The notes under the pieces are model-generated. The model made no database searches and had not been told where the DNA came from. It saw only the letters and a list, made by a program, of their open reading frames with translations. From Clostridium yunnanense (GTDB lineage: Bacteria > Bacillota > Clostridia > Clostridiales > Clostridiaceae), in the NCBI RefSeq assembly GCF_016595795.1, contig NZ_JAENHN010000059.1, positions 186,001 to 250,000 on the forward strand: DNA of 64,000 nt, written 5' to 3'. This document shows positions 1-9,669 of the stretch, one piece after another. Both the position numbers and the translations under genes were made by a program. Within the stretch, counting starts at the first letter, position 1; each line of letters starts with the position of its first letter.

Positions 1-66
1 TTGAGTAAGGTAGAAGAAATAGATGGAGTGATCTATAGTATACTTCATGTATCTCAAGAAAAATAA
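1..66 (+). CDS. C-terminal end of an unidentified protein (cut by window start)
   Basis: Frame 1 is open from base 1 to a TAA at 64-66 and encodes 21 residues ending VSQEK. A strong hairpin terminator follows within 10 bp, which is the usual ending of a real gene. The fragment is too short to assign to a family, and the leading TTG is probably an internal codon. It could be chance open frame. Confidence 0.45.
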   Translation: MSKVEEIDGVIYSILHVSQEK

Positions 67-75
67 AATATTTAT

Positions 76-112
76 TTTAAAGGAAGTCAAAATGACTTCC
101 TTTAAATTGCTT
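76..112. terminator. Bidirectional intrinsic terminator
   Basis: A 14-bp perfect stem (76-89 with 93-106) closes a 3-nt AAA loop. T-rich sequence lies on both sides, so it can end both the truncated plus-strand gene and the convergent gene at 149-484. Confidence 0.75.
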
Positions 113-148
113 CTATTTAGAATATTAAGTATTAGGCTATACTAAGAA

Positions 149-484
149 TTATACAGGTTTCTTAACCCCATTAAATCCATACCCCATAAAAGCAGTTATA
201 ATACATCCTACACCAACTATAAAAAGTAGTAGCCATATCCATTTAGGAGTTTTATCGTTTTTTTGAAACCTATTATTCTTTAAGAAAGAATAATAATCAG
301 TACAGCCATTCCATAAGCCGTTAAAAATAGCCCATACACCCATTATCATTCGAGCAGTTATACCAACATAATATATAGCCAATCTATCAGTTATGAAAAT
401 TGGCGTAATTGAAAGGATGAAAAAAAGCAGTATTATCGGAACATTAATTAAAAAATATAATTTTCTAAACTTTGATGTTTCCAT
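149..484 (-). CDS. Small hypothetical membrane protein
   Basis: 111 residues with three clear hydrophobic segments at about 13-33, 37-60 and 83-104. The link between the second and third is polar (about 62-82, with FLKNNRFQKNDK) and probably cytoplasmic. The start is supported by GGAGGTC placed 6 nt upstream on the minus strand. It is a single gene, convergent with the fragment at 1-66 and divergent from the gene at 731. I do not recognise a family. Small multi-pass proteins of this kind are often of unknown function, and no catalytic motif is visible. Confidence 0.7.
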   Translation of the reverse strand: METSKFRKLYFLINVPIILLFFILSITPIFITDRLAIYYVGITARMIMGVWAIFNGLWNGCTDYYSFLKNNRFQKNDKTPKWIWLLLFIVGVGCIITAFMGYGFNGVKKPV

Positions 485-730
485 TATAAGACCTCCACTC
501 TGTTTTAAAGTATAGTTATGTAATTAATCACAGGTTATCTTTATACTTATTGTAATGTTGTTTCAATATATTCTACATAGCGAAACTAATATACCAGCCT
601 GATAATATTTATACGTTCAAAATTATGACTATGTTTAAGATTATTGTTGAAATTAATTATAATAAACCTTGGTTGTGGAATATACAGGTAAATGTTATAA
701 TTATTTGGATTACATATAAGGAGTGATATT

Positions 731-1102
731 ATGATAATTTGGGGATGGGGTAAGGTAACCAGAAAGTTTATTGGTGGAGTTTTTCAGCGTACCTGCAATT
801 ATTGTAACCAGACTAATGTTTGGAGATTATGTATTGCAACAACATGGTTTACCTTGTTTTTTATACCTATAATACCATATAAGAAAACATATCAAATTGC
901 TTGTCCGGGCTGTGGAAGTTATATAGAGCTGACAAGAGAACAATTTGAAAAATTAAAGGTTGACATGCAAGATAGGGCTTCTGGTAAAGCTACAATTGAA
1001 GCTGTTGACGAAAGTTTAAAATATTCAGGTAAAACTGAAACTCAGATAAATTATCTAAAGCAAATGGAAGAATACAACAAGGCAAAAGCTGATAGTGAGT
1101 AA
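731..1102 (+). CDS. Zinc-ribbon domain protein
   Basis: 123 residues with two CxxC pairs, CNYC at about 22-25 and CPGC at about 57-60, which together would hold one zinc ion. Between them lies a hydrophobic stretch rich in Phe and Ile (FTLFFIPIIPYKK) typical of the zinc-ribbon family of short Firmicute proteins. The C-terminal third is charged and probably helical. The start has AAGGAG 7 nt upstream. It is monocistronic, with a terminator directly after the stop codon. The cellular role of this family is not known to me. Confidence 0.75.
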   Translation: MIIWGWGKVTRKFIGGVFQRTCNYCNQTNVWRLCIATTWFTLFFIPIIPYKKTYQIACPGCGSYIELTREQFEKLKVDMQDRASGKATIEAVDESLKYSGKTETQINYLKQMEEYNKAKADSE

Positions 1103-1105
1103 TTA

Positions 1106-1160
1106 TTGTGGCTGTCGTACAGTGAATTAATTTAATTCATGTATGACAGCCACCTTTCTA
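1106..1160 (+). terminator. Intrinsic terminator of the zinc-ribbon gene
   Basis: A long stem pairs GGCTGTCGTACAGTGAATTAA-type sequence just after the stop codon with its near-perfect inverse up to 1151, followed by CTTTC and then TATTTTC. The T-run is modest. Confidence 0.65.
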
Positions 1161-1214
1161 TTTTCTTAAATTTAAGATATGAAATATTTATAAAAGGTAT
1201 TGATTATTAAAAAG

Positions 1215-1313
1215 TAAAACTGTATTGTCCGAACGTAGTGAGTTATACAGTTTTAGCTATGAAATCTAAGAAAATCATATTAATTCTTTGCGAAACTCAT
1301 CGAAGTGTCGGAT
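1215..1313. repeat. Dispersed intergenic repeat, family A, copy 1
   Basis: This segment matches the reverse complement of about 19258-19362 almost base for base by eye, including the blocks GAACGTAGTGAG, ACAGTTTTAGC, AATCATATTAATTCTTTGCG and CGGATG. The first half is itself an imperfect inverted repeat (AAAACTGTA / TACAGTTTT). It has no coding content. Partial relatives are at 3936-4020 and 29985-30030. Confidence 0.75.
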
Positions 1314-1423
1314 GTAGAGACACCCTAATTTCTATATATGGTCCATAGAGCTATTAATAATTATTAATATTTAATATATTTTTATTTTATATTTACCAAT
1401 TATTATAAATATATAGGATGCAG

Positions 1424-1521
1424 ATATATACAACTTCGAACCAAAGTCTATTTTTAAAACGCTTATCGGTTCTGGTAAGAAAATTTTAAGATAATAAGTT
1501 TTATTACGAAGTGGTATCTCC
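1424..1521. repeat. Palindromic repeat, family B, copy 1
   Basis: About 98 bp with imperfect inverted ends (ATACAACTTCG and CGAAGTGGTAT) and an inner pair around TTTTTAAAACGC / TAAGAAAATTTTAAG. It closely resembles 10378-10475 and 14130-14226. It lies about 70 bp upstream of the FtsX permease gene. Bases 1103-1593 hold otherwise only the terminator and the family A copy. Confidence 0.75.
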
Positions 1522-1593
1522 ATAATAAAGTTCCGAAAAGTAGTTGGGGGTATATGTCTGCTAAATAATATGTATTAGGAGAGGTTAGGGAGT

Positions 1594-3909
1594 ATGTGGA
1601 TCAAGAATTTTAGACATAAAAAACTTCAGGCAGCACTTATGTTTTTAATAATAATGTTATGTTCTATGCTGATGAGCGCTTCAATTAGTATATTAATATC
1701 CTTAGATAAGCCCTTTAAGGAGTTTGCGAAAGAGTGCAATTCAGCTACGGCAATAGTGTATCCATATTCTAAAACGGATAAGGAAACCATTGCTTTAGGA
1801 GAACAATTTGCTAAGATATCAAATATTGAAAGAGTTGAGTATTCCAGAGTTCACTATATTACTGAGGAGCTAAGTCTTAATGATAAAAAAATAGAAGGTT
1901 TTTTAAAGCTTACCGAATATAAAGATTCAGTTTTTGGAGATGTTCACTTTCTTGAAGGAAATAAAAAAACAGTAAGGGAGTTAAAAGATGATGAATGTAT
2001 TATTCCAGCCTGTGTAAGTAATCAGGATAATATCAAGGTTGGGGATAAGATAAAAATAAAACTTCCTAGTGGAGATGTTTTTTACAAGGTAAAGGGTATA
2101 TACTCAGAAGTCTACGAAATGTCAACTTCTTATGATAGTGACATATTGATAAAAAAATTACCAGAAGGAATGAATAGTTATCTAAACATTAAACTTTATG
2201 GAAAAGCTGGAGTTACCGGAGCAGAACTTGAGGAGCAATATAGGGAAAAATACGACGGACAAATGAATGGAATGATGGTAACTTTAGAAGCTACTATTAA
2301 TAATAATCAGATAGCAGGCAATGTAATCGGAGCGGTTTTTCTTGCCATAGGAGTTATCATGCTAGTTGTTAGTTGTATAATAATCAATTTTATGATACAA
2401 AATCTGATGATTACGGACGCTAAAGCAATTGCTATATATAAAACTATGGGGTATAACTCAGGTGATATTTTGAGTATGTATCTAAAGTTTTATTTTTTAA
2501 TAATCTCTGTAGCTTGTATATTAGGTGGCGTAGCTTCTTCAAGTATATCGAATATTATCTTAAGCTCTATGTTTAAGAATATGGGGAAAGTAATCACTAA
2601 TAATGTATTTGTCCCTGGAATTACTTGTTATGTAGTGATTGTAATTTTAGTGATTGGTATAATCTATAGAATCATAAATAAGACAAAGAGGGTTAAACCG
2701 GTGTATGCCTTAAATGGGATGTCAAATTCCGGTACGAAAAAGAAAAATTCTTATAAAGGTAATTTTAAATTCCAGTTCTCGGCTATAGGGATTGCATTAA
2801 GAGGTGTAATAAGAAATAGAAAAAACGCCATTGTGATACTTATAACTTCCATCGTGACAATATTTAGTATCAATTTTGGGATAGTATCTCTAGATGTGGC
2901 AAATACCATGAAGGATAACAACGACTACTGGCTTGGTGTAGATAAATCCGATGTTATGATTAATATAACAGATAGGAAAAATACTGCAAAGGTTGAAGCT
3001 ATTATAAAGAATGATTCAAGAGTGAACTATTATTTAAGTAGCAATATTGCCACTGAGGTAACTATGAAATGGAAGAAGGGAATGAAGTCCACCGCCATGA
3101 AAGCCTTTGTTTATGATGACTATTCACTAACGAAGTTACCTATAATAGAGGGAAGAAATCCTGAGACCTCAAAAGAGATCTCAATAGGAAGTAAAGTAGC
3201 AAAAGATCTTAATAAAACTGTAGGGGATTATATTGAGATATATTTAGGTGGAGAAAAAAGAGTAAATCTACTTATAACAGGGATATTCCAAACTTATTAT
3301 GATATGGGGGATTGCTGTAGACTAACTACCTCTGTATATAAAGACAATAATTATGATTTCCGTTATAATTACTTTTCAATTTACTTGAAAGATAAAAACC
3401 AAATGAACTCTTTTATAGAAGATACTAAGAAAAGAATAGGAGGCAATGGGAATATTACTGCTAGGACAGAGGCTTTCAGCAGTATAATGGATATGATTGT
3501 AACTCCTCAAAAAGGAGCTATTCCTCCGGTAGTTGCTCTAGTGCTTTTAGTAGGTGGTATTAATATTTTCTGTATCGTAATCTTAAGAAACACGAGTAAT
3601 GAAAAGACAAATGGTATTTACAAGTGTCTTGGATATTCAACTTGGCATCTAATATGTTCTAACCTATATTATGTTGGGGTGCTCGCAGTGATCTCTATAA
3701 TAATTGCAGTGCCTATGATTATCTTACTATATCCAAGTATTATGAAAGTATGTTTGTCTATGTTTGGATTTATAAAATATCCTGTAACCTATAATTATTT
3801 TCATATAGCCTTGGCAAATATAGCGGTGCTTATTGCTTTTATTATTAGTACACTTATATCTTCGCGTTCACTTAAAAAAGTTAATGTTAGAGATTTGGTA
3901 CAGGAGTAA
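1594..3909 (+). CDS. FtsX-type ABC transporter permease (large, two FtsX domains)
   Basis: 771 residues. An N-terminal membrane segment (about 13-35) is followed by a roughly 200-residue extracytoplasmic domain and three membrane helices at about 240-355. A second such unit follows, with a membrane segment near 412-430, an extracytoplasmic domain at about 440-640 and three helices at about 650-765. This is the MacB/FtsX permease architecture in duplicate, as in clostridial peptide-resistance or lipoprotein-release systems. AGGAGAGG lies 9 nt before the ATG. The ATPase gene follows 135 bp downstream, then a two-component pair, so the four genes probably form one detoxification or envelope-stress module. 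The substrate is unknown. Confidence 0.88.
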   Translation: MWIKNFRHKKLQAALMFLIIMLCSMLMSASISILISLDKPFKEFAKECNSATAIVYPYSKTDKETIALGEQFAKISNIERVEYSRVHYITEELSLNDKKIEGFLKLTEYKDSVFGDVHFLEGNKKTVRELKDDECIIPACVSNQDNIKVGDKIKIKLPSGDVFYKVKGIYSEVYEMSTSYDSDILIKKLPEGMNSYLNIKLYGKAGVTGAELEEQYREKYDGQMNGMMVTLEATINNNQIAGNVIGAVFLAIGVIMLVVSCIIINFMIQNLMITDAKAIAIYKTMGYNSGDILSMYLKFYFLIISVACILGGVASSSISNIILSSMFKNMGKVITNNVFVPGITCYVVIVILVIGIIYRIINKTKRVKPVYALNGMSNSGTKKKNSYKGNFKFQFSAIGIALRGVIRNRKNAIVILITSIVTIFSINFGIVSLDVANTMKDNNDYWLGVDKSDVMINITDRKNTAKVEAIIKNDSRVNYYLSSNIATEVTMKWKKGMKSTAMKAFVYDDYSLTKLPIIEGRNPETSKEISIGSKVAKDLNKTVGDYIEIYLGGEKRVNLLITGIFQTYYDMGDCCRLTTSVYKDNNYDFRYNYFSIYLKDKNQMNSFIEDTKKRIGGNGNITARTEAFSSIMDMIVTPQKGAIPPVVALVLLVGGINIFCIVILRNTSNEKTNGIYKCLGYSTWHLICSNLYYVGVLAVISIIIAVPMIILLYPSIMKVCLSMFGFIKYPVTYNYFHIALANIAVLIAFIISTLISSRSLKKVNVRDLVQE

Positions 3910-3935
3910 ATACTAGGATTATTTTTATATAAGTT

Positions 3936-4020
3936 CAATAATTTGAGGTGAAATTAAATTTTTGAGTAAGTTCATTAAAGCATAGAAGGGTTAATCACTT
4001 AATTTCAACCGGGTAATTTA
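3936..4020. repeat. Partial family A repeat
   Basis: The stretch GTTCATTAAAGCATAGAAGG followed by CACTTAATTTCAACC matches the reverse complement of one arm of the large element at 19228-19448 (GCTCATTAAAGCATCGGATG ... CACTTAATTTCAACC). Only one arm is recognisable. It sits between the permease and ATPase genes. Confidence 0.55.
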
Positions 4021-4044
4021 GCTATTGAAAGGAGTTTTAAGTTT

Positions 4045-4803
4045 ATGAAAGATATTATTATAAAAACAGAGCTATTATGTAAGAGTTTTATAAGTGATGG
4101 TGAAATAAATAATGTTATTAAAAATTTAGATTTAGAGATTTATGAAGGTGATTTCACTGTTATTATGGGAAGCTCTGGCTCTGGAAAATCTACTCTACTT
4201 TATAATTTGAGTGGGATGGATGACGTGACCACTGGAAAGGTTTATTTTGAAGGAATAGATATTACGAGAATGAAAGAAAAAGAAATATCAAAGCTACGTA
4301 AAGAGAGATTAGGATTTGTATTTCAAGGAATCAACTTAATTCCTAATCTTACTGTATATGAAAATATTTTAAGTCCAACCTATAAGACAAAAGCTGAACG
4401 TAAAGAAATAGAGGGAAAGATAGATAACTTATTGGAAAAACTAGAACTTACGCCTCATAGAAAGAAGTTTCCAAATCAGATGTCTGGTGGTCAAAAACAA
4501 AGAGCAGCTATATGTAGAGCTTTAATTAATAATCCTAAAATATTATTTGCAGATGAACCAACGGGAGCTCTTAATTCTTCTCAGGGAGAAAATGTTTTAG
4601 ATATATTTACAACTATCAATAACGAAGGACAGTCTGTGGTAATGGTAACTCACGATCTAAAGGCTGCTCTAAGAGGCAACCGCATTATATATCTCAAAGA
4701 CGGGCGTATAGATGGTGAATTAAACTTAGAGCGATATGATAAAATGTCAGCTTCAGAAAGAGAAGAGATATTGTATAAGTTCCTTAAAGAGAAGGGGTGG
4801 TAG
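4045..4803 (+). CDS. ABC transporter ATP-binding protein (MacB/LolD type)
   Basis: 252 residues, a normal size for a stand-alone ATPase of the FtsX-coupled class. Walker A is GSSGSGKST at 42-50, followed by the Q-loop QGINLIP, the signature MSGGQKQR near 147-154, Walker B ILFADEPTGAL near 168 and the switch His in VTHDL. GAAAGGAG precedes the ATG. It energises the permease encoded immediately upstream. The NSSQGE sequence in the D-loop region is in the usual place for this class, so no inactivating change is seen. Confidence 0.92.
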   Translation: MKDIIIKTELLCKSFISDGEINNVIKNLDLEIYEGDFTVIMGSSGSGKSTLLYNLSGMDDVTTGKVYFEGIDITRMKEKEISKLRKERLGFVFQGINLIPNLTVYENILSPTYKTKAERKEIEGKIDNLLEKLELTPHRKKFPNQMSGGQKQRAAICRALINNPKILFADEPTGALNSSQGENVLDIFTTINNEGQSVVMVTHDLKAALRGNRIIYLKDGRIDGELNLERYDKMSASEREEILYKFLKEKGW

Positions 4804-4994
4804 AACTTGTAAGAATAGTTAATCTAAGATATAATTTTCATAGGTGTAAATATAAAATTAAAAGTTTATATAATTTTATATTTATATGATTATATATTTA
4901 TAAAATCATATAAATATATAGTAATAATGCGGGTTTTAGAAAAAATATCTATTCTACAAAGCAGATAAACAATCGTTTGAAAATGAGGTGCAAA

Positions 4995-5681
4995 ATGGGG
5001 CATAAGATATTGATAGTAGAAGATGAAAAAGAACTAGCTGATATTTTAGGAGCATATTTAGAAGTAGAAGGCTTTGAACCTGTAGTGACTCATGATGGAC
5101 ACGAAGGCTTAAAAGAATTTTATGAAAGAATGCCAAGCCTCGTTCTTTTAGATATAATGCTACCAAAGGTAGATGGAATAAGTGTATGTAAAGAGATAAG
5201 AGAAAAATCAGAAGTGCCTATTATTATGATTTCTGCTAAAAATGGAGAAATGGATAAAGTTATAGCCCTTGGAATTGGCGCTGATGACTATGTAACAAAA
5301 CCTTTTAGCCCATTGGAGTTAGTAGCACGAGTAAAGGCTCAGCTTAGAAGATATGAGAAGATAAAAGTTGTACATCCTATGGATAATAATGAAGTGAAGA
5401 TAGGGCAATTAACGCTCAATAAATCCTCTTATTCGGCAATTGTTAAGGGAGAACAATTAAACCTAACAACTAAAGAATTCGATATGTTATTCTTTTTTGC
5501 TAAAAACCCAAATCAGGTTTTTTCAAAAGAGCAAATATATGAAGGCGTATGGGGCTATAACGGTATTTGTGATGACAATAGTATAACCGTATATGTAAAT
5601 AGAATCAGAGAGAAGTTAGCAAAATATGATTTGGAATATATAAAAACAGTATGGGGAGCAGGATATAAATTCATTGCATAA
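4995..5681 (+). CDS. OmpR-family response regulator
   Basis: 228 residues. The receiver domain (about 1-120) has acidic E9/D10, phospho-acceptor Asp53 and Lys102. The C-terminal winged helix (about 135-228) contains TTKEFDMLFFFAKNPNQVFS and ends WGAGYKFIA. The open frame extends to an ATG at 4977, but GAGGTG at 4985-4990 stands 4 nt before the ATG at 4995, so that start is chosen. A sensor kinase gene follows 47 bp downstream. The pair probably controls the adjacent FtsX/ATPase exporter, as is common for such modules. Confidence 0.9.
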   Translation: MGHKILIVEDEKELADILGAYLEVEGFEPVVTHDGHEGLKEFYERMPSLVLLDIMLPKVDGISVCKEIREKSEVPIIMISAKNGEMDKVIALGIGADDYVTKPFSPLELVARVKAQLRRYEKIKVVHPMDNNEVKIGQLTLNKSSYSAIVKGEQLNLTTKEFDMLFFFAKNPNQVFSKEQIYEGVWGYNGICDDNSITVYVNRIREKLAKYDLEYIKTVWGAGYKFIA

Positions 5682-5728
5682 AGATGATTCTATAGATTAA
5701 TAGATATCACCTAAAAGGGGAGTTTTTT

Positions 5729-7108
5729 ATGAATAATATTCTTCATAAAAGAAATATTATAACGGCTGCTATTATAGTAGTCGTTCTTTTCGTATCAGTT
5801 AGCTTAAGTATTTATAGATTTTTAAATATGGATTTTAAGATATATGATAATGATATTAGGATGATAGTTTCAAAGCAAAAAAATGAAATAGAAAAAGGAA
5901 CATACAACAAAGGGAGTTATCCGTATATTGTTTTTGGACTAGATGGAAGAGTTTTATATAATGGTGGTGCCTTTGAATATAAGGTTGGGGAACTTTTAAA
6001 TACTCAAGAGATGCTTCAAACAGATAAAAGCTTTAGTGTCAATAATAAACATGAAATAAAAGAAAGCTTTGTACTAGAGCAGCATGGAAATGTAAATGGC
6101 TTTGTTGTTTTCTTAATACCTGAAAAAGATATTTTAATGGAATCAAATTCAGACAGAGTAATAAATGTGTTTTTCCCAATGATTTTTGGTATTTTTATAA
6201 GTGTCTCTATAGTGGTGGTTAGGACTTTATACTTTAGCAGAAGAATTTTAACTCCCTTAAAAGAAATTAGTGGGTCAACCAAAGGAATCATTGCTGGAAA
6301 TTATGATTTAGAGGTTATTAGAACCTATGAAAAACAAATAGGAGAAAATGAAGTTGGTGATCTTACCTATTCCTTTGAACTTATGAGAGACGAATTAAAG
6401 GCAAAGCAGATAAGAGAAGAAGTTCTTAAGAAATCTCAGCAAGAACTGATATCTTGTATTTCGCATGATCTTAAGACTCCAATATCTACTATCAAAGCTT
6501 ACAGTGAAGGGCTTAGAGATGGTATAGCTAGAACACCTAAAGCTCAAGAGGATTATGTAAATATAATCATAGGAAAGACAGATTTACTTATAGATATGAT
6601 AAATGAACTATTAGAATATTCGAATGCTGAACTAAATCAACTTGATATAAACATGAAAGAAGTTTATTTTTATGAGTATTTTATTCCTATAATGAAAGAG
6701 CTAGAGGTATATGTAAAACAAAAAAATATTGATTTTTCTTATGAAGTAAATACAAGGGATATGTTAGTATATATAGATAAGAGGCGTATAACAGAAGTTC
6801 TATACAATCTAGTGGAAAATAGTATAAAGTATATGAAAGAGGGTAGAGGCAGCATCGTTATTGAAGCAGAAGGGCAGAGTGGGAAAGTTCTTATAAAGGT
6901 TAAGGATAATGGTATAGGCATAAGCCCAGATGATATTCCCTATGTTTTTGATAAGTTTTATAGAGCAGAAAAGTCAAGGAGCTCAAGTATACCAGGTTCA
7001 GGTCTAGGGTTATCTATATGTAAATACATAATAGAGGAACATGGTGGTGAGATATACTGTAAAAGCAGGCACAATAAAGGTTGTGAATTTGGATTTACGT
7101 TGAAATAA
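5729..7108 (+). CDS. Sensor histidine kinase (HisKA/HATPase)
   Basis: 459 residues. Membrane segments at about 12-32 and 146-168 flank a roughly 110-residue extracellular domain. A HAMP-like linker follows to about 230, then the dimerisation domain with phospho-acceptor His246 in CISHDLKTP, and an ATPase domain with the N-box NLVENSIKY and G-boxes DNGIGI and GSGLGL. GGGGAG precedes the start. It differs from BceS-type kinases, which lack a large extracellular domain, so it may sense its ligand directly. Partner: the regulator at 4995. Confidence 0.9.
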   Translation: MNNILHKRNIITAAIIVVVLFVSVSLSIYRFLNMDFKIYDNDIRMIVSKQKNEIEKGTYNKGSYPYIVFGLDGRVLYNGGAFEYKVGELLNTQEMLQTDKSFSVNNKHEIKESFVLEQHGNVNGFVVFLIPEKDILMESNSDRVINVFFPMIFGIFISVSIVVVRTLYFSRRILTPLKEISGSTKGIIAGNYDLEVIRTYEKQIGENEVGDLTYSFELMRDELKAKQIREEVLKKSQQELISCISHDLKTPISTIKAYSEGLRDGIARTPKAQEDYVNIIIGKTDLLIDMINELLEYSNAELNQLDINMKEVYFYEYFIPIMKELEVYVKQKNIDFSYEVNTRDMLVYIDKRRITEVLYNLVENSIKYMKEGRGSIVIEAEGQSGKVLIKVKDNGIGISPDDIPYVFDKFYRAEKSRSSSIPGSGLGLSICKYIIEEHGGEIYCKSRHNKGCEFGFTLK

Positions 7109-7199
7109 GTCATGGATGGGGATTATCGAACAAGTATAACTTAAGTTTCAATATAGGAATCCTTTATATAAATTTTAAGAAATATAAAAGGAGAAAAAG

Positions 7200-7895
7200 A
7201 TGATGGATAATATTAATATTTTGATAGTAGAAGATGATGATAGTATAAATAACTTAATTGCAAAGTTATTGAAGAAAAATAATTACAATGTGGTGCAAGC
7301 TTATTCTGGCACAGAAGCTTTGTTGCATCTTGAAAGAGACACCTTTCATTTAGTACTACTGGATTTAATGCTGCCAGGTAAGACTGGAGAGGAATTAATT
7401 AAAAGCATAAGAAAAAATAAGACAATGCCTATAATTATAGTTTCTGCAAAGATAGATAAACAGTCAAAATTAGAGCTTTTTAAATTAGGAGCAGATGATT
7501 ACATTACTAAACCTTTTGACTTGGAAGAATTGTCAGCAAGGATTGATGTAAATGTTAGAAGATATGTGAATTTTAATAGCAGTGAGGCTTTCGATGAAAA
7601 GCTAATTTATAAGGACATTGTGTTGAATAAAGAAACTAAAGAGGTTGAGGTAAATGGAATTAAATTAATCTTAACTGCAAGGGAATTTAATATACTAGAA
7701 TTATTTTTAACCCATCCTAAAAAGGTATTCAGTAAAGCTAATATCTTTGAAAGTGTATGGGGAGAAGAGTATTTATGTGATGACAACACAGTAAATGTAC
7801 ATATGAGCAATTTGAGGAATAAATTGCAAAAGGCAAATTCGGAAGAGGAATATATAGAAACAATATGGGGAATGGGCTACAAGCTTAAAGGATGA
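7200..7895 (+). CDS. OmpR-family response regulator (no adjacent kinase gene)
   Basis: 231 residues. The receiver has acidic residues E11-D13, phospho-acceptor Asp55 and the YITKPF lysine. The winged helix covers about 135-231 and ends WGMGYKLKG. AAAGGAG precedes two consecutive ATG codons (7200, 7203); the first is used here. A terminator separates it from the following ABC genes. The nearest kinase without a partner is at 12175-13077, beyond two ABC units, so the two probably work together. Alternatively it answers the kinase at 5729 as a second regulator. Confidence 0.88.
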   Translation: MMDNINILIVEDDDSINNLIAKLLKKNNYNVVQAYSGTEALLHLERDTFHLVLLDLMLPGKTGEELIKSIRKNKTMPIIIVSAKIDKQSKLELFKLGADDYITKPFDLEELSARIDVNVRRYVNFNSSEAFDEKLIYKDIVLNKETKEVEVNGIKLILTAREFNILELFLTHPKKVFSKANIFESVWGEEYLCDDNTVNVHMSNLRNKLQKANSEEEYIETIWGMGYKLKG

Positions 7896-7934
7896 ACTTA
7901 AGGTTTTCTTAAGGATTCCTTTAAGTTTTTTTAT
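7894..7934 (+). terminator. Intrinsic terminator after the regulator gene
   Basis: AACTTAAGG pairs with CCTTTAAGTT, with one bulge, followed by a run of seven T. It overlaps the stop codon region. Confidence 0.7.
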
Positions 7935-8007
7935 TTTCTCAATTATAAGATATTGATATACCACTTCATAAGAGTTAATTAAATATAAAGTTTGGAGGAA
8001 TCAAGCT

Positions 8008-8910
8008 ATGAACGAGATTTTAAGAGTAGAAAATATAACTAAAGCATATGGAAGACAAAAGGTTCTTGAAGGTGTAAATCTTTCAATAAATGAAGGGGAG
8101 ATTATAGGACTTGTAGGACCAAATGGCGCTGGAAAGACTACGTTAATGAAGATTATTACTAGTCTTTTGAAAAGTTATAGTGGAGATGTATTTATAAAAG
8201 ATGAAAATATAAAAACTTCAAAAAAGAAAGAAACAAAGTCAGTTGGATGTGTTATAGAGACACCTGGATTTTATCCTAATTTAACTGGATATGAAAATTT
8301 ATTGTTTTTTGCTGAAATTTCGGGTATGAGAGATAAAAAAGAAATTGATGAAATAGTAAAAAGTCTTGGGATTGAGGATTATGTTCATAGGAAAGTTAAG
8401 CAATATTCTTTAGGAATGAAGCAAAGACTAGGGGTTGCTCAGGCTGTATTAACCTACCCACCGCTTTTAATACTAGACGAACCTACCAATGGGTTAGACC
8501 CAGCAATAGTTCCCGAGCTTAGAAAATTTATAAAGCAGCTTGCTAAAGAAAAAAATACAGCAGTGCTAATATCAAGTCATATCCTCTCTGAAATAGAGCT
8601 TATGTGCGATAAGGTTGTGTTTATACAAAAAGGAAAGATAATTAAGGTTGAAAGTTTAAATAGAGATAGTGGTGATGCCACTACAGTAGCTTTTATAACA
8701 AGTAAAATAGGAGCTTTAGAGGTTTTTTTCAATGAAAGAAAATTAAACTGTAAAGTTACTGATAAAGACCAAATTCAATGTAAAATCAACAGGGAGGATC
8801 TAGAAAATCTAGTTTCTAGTATAAGCAAAGCTGATATACCTCTTAGAAGTGTATATGAAGTTAAAGATAGTTTGGAGAAAAAGTATTTGGATACAATGAG
8901 GAGTGAATAA
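8008..8910 (+). CDS. ABC ATP-binding protein (BcrA / lantibiotic-immunity type)
   Basis: 300 residues. Walker A GPNGAGKTT is at 37-45, the signature is YSLGMKQRLG, Walker B is LLILDEPTNGLDP and the switch His is in ISSHIL. The C-terminal extension of about 85 residues is typical of the BcrA/LanF group. GGAGG lies 8 nt before the ATG. It is followed after 1 bp by one permease gene and then a second, giving the ATPase-permease-permease order (LanF-E-G-like) used for self-protection against bacitracin and lantibiotics. The actual substrate is inferred only by class. Confidence 0.9.
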   Translation: MNEILRVENITKAYGRQKVLEGVNLSINEGEIIGLVGPNGAGKTTLMKIITSLLKSYSGDVFIKDENIKTSKKKETKSVGCVIETPGFYPNLTGYENLLFFAEISGMRDKKEIDEIVKSLGIEDYVHRKVKQYSLGMKQRLGVAQAVLTYPPLLILDEPTNGLDPAIVPELRKFIKQLAKEKNTAVLISSHILSEIELMCDKVVFIQKGKIIKVESLNRDSGDATTVAFITSKIGALEVFFNERKLNCKVTDKDQIQCKINREDLENLVSSISKADIPLRSVYEVKDSLEKKYLDTMRSE

Positions 8911-8911
8911 A

Positions 8912-9652
8912 ATGGATAGATTATTAAAAACAGCATATTTAAATGTAAAAAATGTTTTACGTACAAAGGAATTATTACTTGGAATAATAGCTGCTTTTGG
9001 ATATTCTATGTTATGGATTCTGGTTGTGCATCCTTCTAAATACGATCTTGAAGGTTATAGTTTTGAATTTGAACGTTTTTTATTTGTAATAATTCTATAT
9101 GCAGCAGTGTCTCTTTTGAGAGATGATATTAGATTTAATACTAGCAAAACAGTTTTTACCGGAATCTTTAATAGGATAGAAATAATGTTCTCAAAATTTA
9201 TATCACTTCTAATGTTAGCACTCGCTTTCTTTGTATTAGCAGAAATAAATAATATTTTAGCTTCTATATTATTGTACTCAAAGATAGGTATAACAGGATT
9301 TTTTGCATATCCACATATACAAATGTTTATAACTTATGTAGCTACGACCTTAGTTATGGGAAGTATCATGCTACTAATAGTCTCTATAAGTTTTAATGAA
9401 AGTAAGTCTATACTGTTTTATATATTATTTTTAGCCATGATTAATTTTTATACTTCCGGTATGACAATGCTAATTTATAGAAATCCAGAATTAAAAGATA
9501 AGCTATGGGGATATATGATAACACCTTTTTATAACGTATCGGCATTAAATCAAGGTATGTTTACAGTAAGAGCAGTACTTATAAATTTAATCTGGGCACT
9601 AGTATTTTTATTAGCTACAACTGTTGTAATTAGCAGAAGAGAAATAAAATAA
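8912..9652 (+). CDS. ABC-2 type permease, first of a paralogous pair
   Basis: 246 residues with six hydrophobic segments and no hydrophilic domain. The frame is open to a GTG at 8903, but GAGGAG at 8898-8903 fits the ATG at 8912. That start also gives an N-terminus (MDRLLKTAYLNVKN) matching the next gene (MDRLLKVATLEIKR). The two proteins also share the motif F.G.F.R.EI.. SK..S near residue 85, so they are diverged duplicates that probably form a heterodimeric channel with the ATPase at 8008. Confidence 0.85.
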   Translation: MDRLLKTAYLNVKNVLRTKELLLGIIAAFGYSMLWILVVHPSKYDLEGYSFEFERFLFVIILYAAVSLLRDDIRFNTSKTVFTGIFNRIEIMFSKFISLLMLALAFFVLAEINNILASILLYSKIGITGFFAYPHIQMFITYVATTLVMGSIMLLIVSISFNESKSILFYILFLAMINFYTSGMTMLIYRNPELKDKLWGYMITPFYNVSALNQGMFTVRAVLINLIWALVFLLATTVVISRREIK

Positions 9653-9669
9653 TAAGGAGGAAGATTATT

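Noticed and set aside
4977-4994. Upstream ATG starts for the response regulator at 4995
   Set aside because: The ATG at 4983 overlaps the ribosome binding site, and the one at 4977 has none; the ATG at 4995 has GAGGTG at proper distance.
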